Below, piece by piece: positions 14,914-18,425 of a stretch of 18,425 nucleotides of DNA (positions are counted from its first letter, which is position 1; the number at the start of each line of letters is the position of its first letter). This stretch comes from Anaerotignum sp. Its GTDB lineage: Bacteria > Bacillota > Clostridia > Lachnospirales > Anaerotignaceae. The notes under the pieces are model-generated. The model worked only from the letters and a program-made list of their open reading frames with translations, was not told where the DNA came from and did no database searches. A program made the translations under genes and the position numbers. The stretch spans positions 1-18,425 of the forward strand of contig JAHHTW010000031.1 in the NCBI GenBank assembly GCA_020024265.1, in the 5' to 3' direction.

Positions 14914-15782
14914 TAGAGGTAGTAGGAATCCGGTTTAAGCAAGCCGGTAAGATGTATTATTTTGATCCCGATGGCATGACGCTGGAAAAGGACAGCTATG
15001 CCATTGTTGAAACTGCTCGTGGTTTGGAGTATGGTTTGGTGGTACAGAACAATACGATGGTAGAAGAACAGCGCATTGTGCCACCGTTGAAAAAGGTTGT
15101 GCGTATTGCCACAGAGGAGGATGCGCATATTGTAGAGCAAAACAGCGAAAGGGAGGAGGAAGCCTTCCATATCTGCCAGCAGAAAATCGCACGCTTAGGT
15201 CTGGATATGAGTCTGGTGGATATCGAAATGACATTTGACCGCAATAAACTGATTTTTTATTTTACATCAGATGGTCGTGTGGATTTTCGTGAGCTGGTAA
15301 AGGAATTGGCAGCGGTATTCCGTATGCGGATCGAATTGCGTCAGATTGGGGTACGTGATGAAGCAAAAATGCTCAATGGGATTGGTATTTGTGGGCGTAC
15401 GCTTTGCTGTGCAACATTTCTTGGGGATTTTCAGCCGGTATCCATCAAAATGGCGAAAGAACAGAATCTGGCGCTCAATCCGACCAAAATCAGTGGTATC
15501 TGCGGACGTTTGATGTGTTGTCTGAAGTATGAAGAGGAAGTGTATGAGGAGTTGAATAAAAAGCTGCCGTTTGTGGGAGATATTATTTCTACACCGGATG
15601 GTACAGGGGAAATTCTCTCTACCAATGTTTTGATGCAGCAGGTGAAAGCAGCGGTACGCAAAAAGGAAAGCGATCCGCCGACCATTGGATTTTATAATGT
15701 CAGCGAAATTAAAGTCATTAAGTCAAAGAAGAAACGCAAACAACAAACAGTGCCGGAGGATTTGAAACAATATGAGGACTGA
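14910..15782 (+). CDS. ricT: PSP1-domain iron-sulfur protein RicT (YaaT)
   Basis: A 290-aa PSP1-domain protein. In Bacillus, YaaT/RicT forms the Y-complex with YlbF and YmcA, carries 4Fe-4S clusters and promotes RNase Y-dependent mRNA maturation, competence, biofilm and sporulation. The family cysteine motifs are plain: GICGRTLCC (C161, C166, C167) and GICGRLMCC (C198, C203, C204). The N-terminus has the usual VVGIRFKQAGKMYYFDP. The C-terminal basic tail KSKKKRKQQ is probably flexible. The start ATG overlaps the holB stop by 4 nt, with GGAG 11 nt ahead. The partners RicA and RicF are not in the window. Assignment is firm; the processing role is transferred from Bacillus. Confidence 0.92.
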   Translation: MIEVVGIRFKQAGKMYYFDPDGMTLEKDSYAIVETARGLEYGLVVQNNTMVEEQRIVPPLKKVVRIATEEDAHIVEQNSEREEEAFHICQQKIARLGLDMSLVDIEMTFDRNKLIFYFTSDGRVDFRELVKELAAVFRMRIELRQIGVRDEAKMLNGIGICGRTLCCATFLGDFQPVSIKMAKEQNLALNPTKISGICGRLMCCLKYEEEVYEELNKKLPFVGDIISTPDGTGEILSTNVLMQQVKAAVRKKESDPPTIGFYNVSEIKVIKSKKKRKQQTVPEDLKQYED

Positions 15783-16527
15783 TATCGTCATAAAAGAAGG
15801 CGAGCGTGTGGATGATCTGCATCGCAATGGCTATGTCATCATACAAGATCCAAAACGCTTTTGTTTTGGTGTGGATGCGGTGATTCTCAGCGGTTTTGCA
15901 CGTGTGAAAAAAGGCGAAAAGGTGCTGGATCTTGGCACTGGTACCGGAATTTTACCCATACTGCTGGAGGGACGTACAAAGGGCAGTCATTTTACAGGTC
16001 TGGAAATACAGACAAAAAGTGTGGAAATGGCAAGACGCAGTGTTGCATTGAATGGATTGGAGGAGAAAATTGATATCGTAGAGGGTGATATCAAAATGGC
16101 ATGTACCTATTTTGGAGGCTCTGTATTTGATGTGGTAACCAGCAATCCGCCTTATATGAACATGGGTGGCGGTCTGCAAAATCCATCCGATGCAAAAGCG
16201 ATTGCACGCCATGAGGTCCTCTGTACGCTGGAAGATGTTGTCAGAGAGGCTGCAAAGGTGCTGCGTCCGGGCGGCAGATTTTATATGGTGCATCGTCCAC
16301 ACAGACTGACAGATATTCTTTGTACACTGCGTCAGTATGGATTAGAGCCAAAGCGATTGCGCTTTGTACATGCATTTGTGGATAAAGCACCGACGATGGT
16401 ATTGGTAGAGGCTGGACGTGGCGGAAAGCCGATGATTCAGGTAGAACCGCCGCTTGTGATTTATCGTGCCGTTGGAACATATACAGATGAAATTTATGAG
16501 ATTTATTATGGAGAAGGGCAGGCATAA
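15772..16527 (+). CDS. trmN6: tRNA1(Val) A37 N6-methyltransferase-like protein (TrmN6/YabB)
   Basis: A 251-aa SAM-dependent methyltransferase. Motif I VLDLGTGTGILP (51-62) binds SAM, and NPPY (125-128) is the adenine-N6 catalytic motif. The flanking DDLHRNGYVIIQDPKRFCFG (from residue 14) is typical of the YabB/TrmN6 family, which methylates A37 of tRNA1-Val in E. coli. The target in Firmicutes is not fixed. The gene overlaps the end of ricT by 11 nt, with GGAGGA inside ricT serving as its ribosome site. It occupies the same place as yabB in the Bacillus cluster; the intervening yabA is absent. Confidence 0.92.
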   Translation: MRTDIVIKEGERVDDLHRNGYVIIQDPKRFCFGVDAVILSGFARVKKGEKVLDLGTGTGILPILLEGRTKGSHFTGLEIQTKSVEMARRSVALNGLEEKIDIVEGDIKMACTYFGGSVFDVVTSNPPYMNMGGGLQNPSDAKAIARHEVLCTLEDVVREAAKVLRPGGRFYMVHRPHRLTDILCTLRQYGLEPKRLRFVHAFVDKAPTMVLVEAGRGGKPMIQVEPPLVIYRAVGTYTDEIYEIYYGEGQA

Positions 16528-16528
16528 C

Positions 16529-17371
16529 ATGGCAGGGACATTATATTTGTGTGCAACACCCATTGGCAATCTGCAAGACATGACCTTGCGTGTACTGCAT
16601 ATTCTCAAACAGGTGGATGTCATAGCGGCAGAGGATACGAGAAATACACTTAAGCTGCTCAATCATTATGAAATCAAAACGCCTATGACCAGTTATCATG
16701 AGCATAACAAGGCACAAAAGGGACCACAGCTGGTACAAAGACTGCAAAATGGCGAAAATATTGCGTTGGTAACGGATGCAGGTATGCCTGGAATTTCCGA
16801 TCCTGGTGCGGATTTGCTGCGGCTGTGTCAGGAGGCTGGCGTACATGTAACGGTTGCGCCGGGGGCTTCTGCCGGGGTAACAGCCTTGGTACTTTCGGGC
16901 TTGGATACCAGACGTTTTGTATTTGAAGGCTTTTTGCCAGCAGACAAGAAGGAGCGGCGTGCGGTATTACAAACATTGGAGAAAGAACATCGCACGATGA
17001 TATTTTACGAAGCTCCACATCGTTTGTTGGATACATTGACAGAACTGGAAGCGGTATTTGGCGGAGAAAGGCAGATGGCGGCTATTCGGGAACTGACGAA
17101 GAAATTCGAGGAGGTACGCCGAGGAACTGCATCAGAGCTTCGGGAATATTTCACTGCACAGCAGGCAAAGGGCGAGTTTGTTTTGGTATATGCAGGATAC
17201 ACATTGGCAGAACAAAAGCAAGCAGAGCAGGAAAGCTGGGAGCAGGTTTCTATTGAAGCGCATATGGCGCAGTATACAGAAAAGGGAATGTCGGAAAAGG
17301 ATGCAATGAAGCAGGTTGCAAAGGACAGAGGTGTTTCCAAGCGTGAAATTTATGCATATCTGAAAGGGTAG
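16529..17371 (+). CDS. rsmI: 16S rRNA 2'-O-ribose C1402 methyltransferase
   Basis: A 280-aa tetrapyrrole-methylase-fold enzyme that methylates the ribose of C1402 in 16S rRNA at the decoding centre. Signatures are GTLYLCATPIGNLQDMTLR at the N-terminus, AAEDTRNTLKLLNHY, LVTDAGMPGISDPG (the SAM-binding loop), VAPGASAG and FEGFLPADKKER. The C-terminal helical part (about 235-280) ends SKREIYAYLKG, as in full-length RsmI. The frame is open back to 16466 inside trmN6, but ATG 16529, one base after the trmN6 stop with a purine-rich GGAGAAGGG upstream, gives the canonical start. In Bacillus yazA lies between the two genes; it is missing here. Confidence 0.95.
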   Translation: MAGTLYLCATPIGNLQDMTLRVLHILKQVDVIAAEDTRNTLKLLNHYEIKTPMTSYHEHNKAQKGPQLVQRLQNGENIALVTDAGMPGISDPGADLLRLCQEAGVHVTVAPGASAGVTALVLSGLDTRRFVFEGFLPADKKERRAVLQTLEKEHRTMIFYEAPHRLLDTLTELEAVFGGERQMAAIRELTKKFEEVRRGTASELREYFTAQQAKGEFVLVYAGYTLAEQKQAEQESWEQVSIEAHMAQYTEKGMSEKDAMKQVAKDRGVSKREIYAYLKG

Positions 17372-17382
17372 GTGACACAAAG

Positions 17383-17757
17383 ATGTTAGATGGTTTTCAT
17401 GGATTGAGCTGGCGGCAGATCATATTTGCCGCAATACTGGCTTTTATTATTTGGAGTATCGTTCAAATGATACTGATTGTCAGACGTGCCAAAAAAGAAG
17501 GCGTAGGTATGACATGGGGCGAAGTGGATATGGCAAATGTTATGCAGCGTTGTCATGAGATGTTTCCCATACAGACTGTGCTATTTCAGGGGAAAGAATT
17601 TCGCAGCGGTATGCGTATTCGTGTGACGACAACGAAAGACAGTGTGATTGAAGGGGAATTTGTTGGCATGAACAAAATCCAGATGATTTGTATTCGCACA
17701 GAAAAGCAGATTATCGCACAGCAGCTGGAGAAGGTACACAATATCACACAGTTATAA
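17383..17757 (+). CDS. unrecognised small membrane protein, last gene of the tmk operon
   Basis: A 124-aa protein that I do not recognise. It has one hydrophobic helix near the N-terminus (about 12-33), followed by a basic patch RRAKKEG, suggesting an N-out/C-in single-pass protein with a cytoplasmic domain. That domain (about 45-124) looks beta-rich: MFPIQTVLFQGKEFRSG, MRIRVTTTKDSVIEGEFVG and KIQMICIRTEKQI. It might form a small barrel of SH3/LSm size, but this is only an impression. AGGTGA lies 7 nt before the ATG and the gene starts 11 nt after rsmI, so it is probably co-transcribed. Codon use looks like its neighbours. abrB follows rsmI in Bacillus; this protein is not AbrB. Confidence 0.75.
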   Translation: MLDGFHGLSWRQIIFAAILAFIIWSIVQMILIVRRAKKEGVGMTWGEVDMANVMQRCHEMFPIQTVLFQGKEFRSGMRIRVTTTKDSVIEGEFVGMNKIQMICIRTEKQIIAQQLEKVHNITQL

Positions 17758-17761
17758 AACC

Positions 17762-17865
17762 AAAACCTTGGGGCATTGCCCCAAATCCTACAAGCAAAAA
17801 CCTTGGGGCGTTTCCCAAAACCCTACAAGCAAAAACCTTGGGGTGTTTCCCCAAACCCCACAAGC
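17762..17865 (+). repeat. 35-bp hairpin-forming repeat, three tandem copies
   Basis: The motif AAACCTTGGGG recurs with CCTTGGGG starting at 17766, 17801 and 17836, an exact 35-bp period. Each unit holds an inverted repeat around TTGGGG and CCCCAA (TTGGGGC/GCCCCAA perfect in copy 1; slightly eroded in copy 2) and ends in CC(T/C)ACAAG. The copies differ by a few substitutions. They start 5 nt after the last gene's stop. Confidence 0.85.
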
Positions 17866-17880
17866 TTTTGAAAAAGCTTG
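17861..17880 (+). repeat. Hairpin CAAGCTTTT/AAAAGCTTG
   Basis: A 9-bp inverted repeat with almost no loop (GA) overlaps the end of the third 35-bp unit. As RNA the innermost pairs would open. It has no T-tract. Confidence 0.6.
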
Positions 17881-17895
17881 AGCAAAACTTTTACA

Positions 17896-17918
17896 GCAGT
17901 GTTTCTACGAAACACTGC
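17896..17918 (+). repeat. Perfect 10-bp hairpin GCAGTGTTTC
   Basis: GCAGTGTTTC (17896-17905) and GAAACACTGC (17909-17918) pair perfectly around a TAC loop. The following bases are A/G-rich, so it is not a standard terminator. Confidence 0.7.
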
Positions 17919-17974
17919 AAGAAAAGGGAACGAATCAGCAAGGAACGGAATAAAGTGCAGAAGTAGATAGTATT

Positions 17975-18009
17975 TAGGCGTATGGGGTATCCCATACGCC
18001 TATGTTTTA
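17975..18009 (+). terminator. Probable terminator of the tmk operon
   Basis: A 12-bp GC-rich stem (TAGGCGTATGGG with CCCATACGCCTA) closes a 4-nt loop GTAT and is followed by TGTTTTA. It is the only terminator-like structure after the operon, about 220 nt past the last stop. The T-tract is short, so confidence is moderate. Confidence 0.6.
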
Positions 18010-18306
18010 TGCGCAGGAAGGACTTAAGAAATGAGAAAGAGTGGGTGCAGCGTCGTCTAAAGGAAGTAAAAAAGGAGAGGGAAAGTATACCTTTTCTTGC
18101 ATCGTTACCCCTATAAAAATATTCCGCTCTTTGTAAAAATGGACGTTAAGGAATATTGGGGAAGGGAAGAAAAGTATCATTTTTTTATTGCAATCGTATC
18201 CCTGTAAAAATATTCCCGCTCTTTGTAAAAATGGACGTTAAGGGATATTGGGGAAGGGAGAAAAAGTATACCTTTTCTTGTAGCATCACCCCTCTGTAAA
18301 AATATT

Positions 18307-18331
18307 CCCCCTTTGCCAAAGGCAAAGGGGG
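18307..18331 (+). repeat. Perfect 11-bp hairpin inside unit 3
   Basis: CCCCCTTTGCC and GGCAAAGGGGG pair perfectly around AAA. It occupies the place where units 1 and 2 have the conserved core. Confidence 0.75.
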
Positions 18332-18341
18332 AGGAAAGGGT

Positions 18342-18360
18342 CAAGGGATGAAATCCCTTG
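18342..18360 (+). repeat. 8-bp hairpin CAAGGGAT/ATCCCTTG
   Basis: A perfect inverted repeat with a 3-nt GAA loop, the second hairpin nested within the third repeat unit. Confidence 0.7.
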
Positions 18361-18368
18361 CAGGGGTA

Positions 18369-18387
18369 TTGGGGACAGCGTCCCCAA
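18369..18387 (+). repeat. 8-bp hairpin TTGGGGAC/GTCCCCAA
   Basis: A perfect inverted repeat with an AGC loop. Its TTGGGG...CCCCAA arms and adjoining AAGGT match the hairpin of the 35-bp repeats at 17762, tying the two repeat groups together. Confidence 0.7.
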
Positions 18388-18390
18388 GGT

Positions 18391-18412
18391 CTTTCAGCTC
18401 TTTCAGCTCTTT
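18391..18412 (+). repeat. 9-bp tandem CTTTCAGCT, about 2.4 copies
   Basis: CTTTCAGCT occurs twice head-to-tail and a third partial copy (CTTT) follows. The array may continue past the window end. Confidence 0.7.
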
Positions 18413-18425
18413 AGTTTGTTACTTT

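Larger units (their letters stand above)
18085..18375 (+). repeat. ~91-bp modular palindromic repeat, three units (third altered)
   Basis: Units begin at 18085, 18174 and 18266 with (A)AGTAT(A)C-rich left ends. The core AAAAATATTCC recurs at 18115, 18206 and 18298 (spacing 91 and 92). Units 1 and 2 share the core CTCTTTGTAAAAATGGACGT almost without change. Within each, AATATTCC(C) pairs with GG(G/A)ATATT, followed by GGGGA opposite CCCC/TCCC. In unit 3 the core is replaced by other hairpins, but a matching right arm GGGGTATTGGGGA appears at 18363-18375. No coding capacity is credible. Confidence 0.8.

Noticed and set aside
17762..17865. CRISPR array
   Set aside because: The 35-bp units are directly adjacent with no unique spacers, they vary inside the unit, and no cas genes are near.
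17688..17966. Open frame running from the last gene into the repeat block
   Set aside because: Its translation comes from the 35-bp repeat units, out of frame with the real gene, and has no ribosome site.
18031..18180. Protein-like translation across the 91-bp repeat, preceded by AGGAAGG and an ATG at 18031
   Set aside because: The frame after that ATG stops after 9 codons, and the repeat units are interrupted by stops in all long readings. The folding pattern explains the conservation better.

Overview
The window looks like a chromosomal housekeeping segment from an anaerobic, spore-forming, low-to-mid GC Firmicute of the class Clostridia (Lachnospirales-like; I cannot fix the genus). The basis is a CotS-like spore coat protein, an EFR1-type flavodoxin/ferredoxin protein, SigA-type promoters, strong Shine-Dalgarno sites with some TTG starts, tRNAs without encoded CCA, and a gene order around tmk that is a reduced version of the Bacillus subtilis tmk-yaaQ-holB-yaaT-yabB-rsmI cluster. 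No phage, transposase, CRISPR array or defence locus is visible.

Layout. 1-262: end of a tRNA gene array (partial tRNA-Tyr, then initiator tRNA-fMet) followed by terminators. 261-1253 (-): CotS-family protein that has lost the kinase catalytic residues. 1473-2081 (+): maf, converging on asnS (2175-3569, -) over a shared bidirectional terminator. 3729-8025 (+): cdaA-cdaR-glmM-lipoprotein operon, ending at a strong terminator. 8274-9989 (-): a solitary methyl-accepting chemotaxis protein with two candidate promoters and a roughly 260-nt leader. 10052-10487: a gene-free interval. 10553-11368 (-): EFR1-family flavodoxin-ferredoxin, divergent from an LCP-family cell-wall ligase (11673-12737, +). 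12830-17757 (+): a tightly packed operon tmk-darA-holB-ricT-trmN6-rsmI plus an unrecognised one-TM protein. 17758-18425: no gene, but a dense block of hairpin-forming repeats (a 35-bp tandem repeat x3, a roughly 91-bp modular repeat x3, and several separate hairpins).

How the genes fit together. The window holds both ends of a cyclic-di-AMP circuit. CdaA makes the nucleotide, CdaR modulates CdaA, and GlmM supplies glucosamine-1-phosphate for peptidoglycan and is a known CdaA partner. About 9 kb downstream lies DarA, a PII-like c-di-AMP receptor, inside the tmk/holB replication cluster. An LCP cell-wall ligase sits between them. The remaining genes are core functions: tRNA charging (asnS), nucleotide house-cleaning (maf), replication (tmk, holB), tRNA/rRNA methylation (trmN6, rsmI) and RNA processing (ricT). 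I found no clearly new multi-gene system. The best leads are the modular repeat block at the right end, the uncharacterised 124-aa membrane protein at the end of the tmk operon, the degenerate CotS kinase-like protein, and the long MCP leader.
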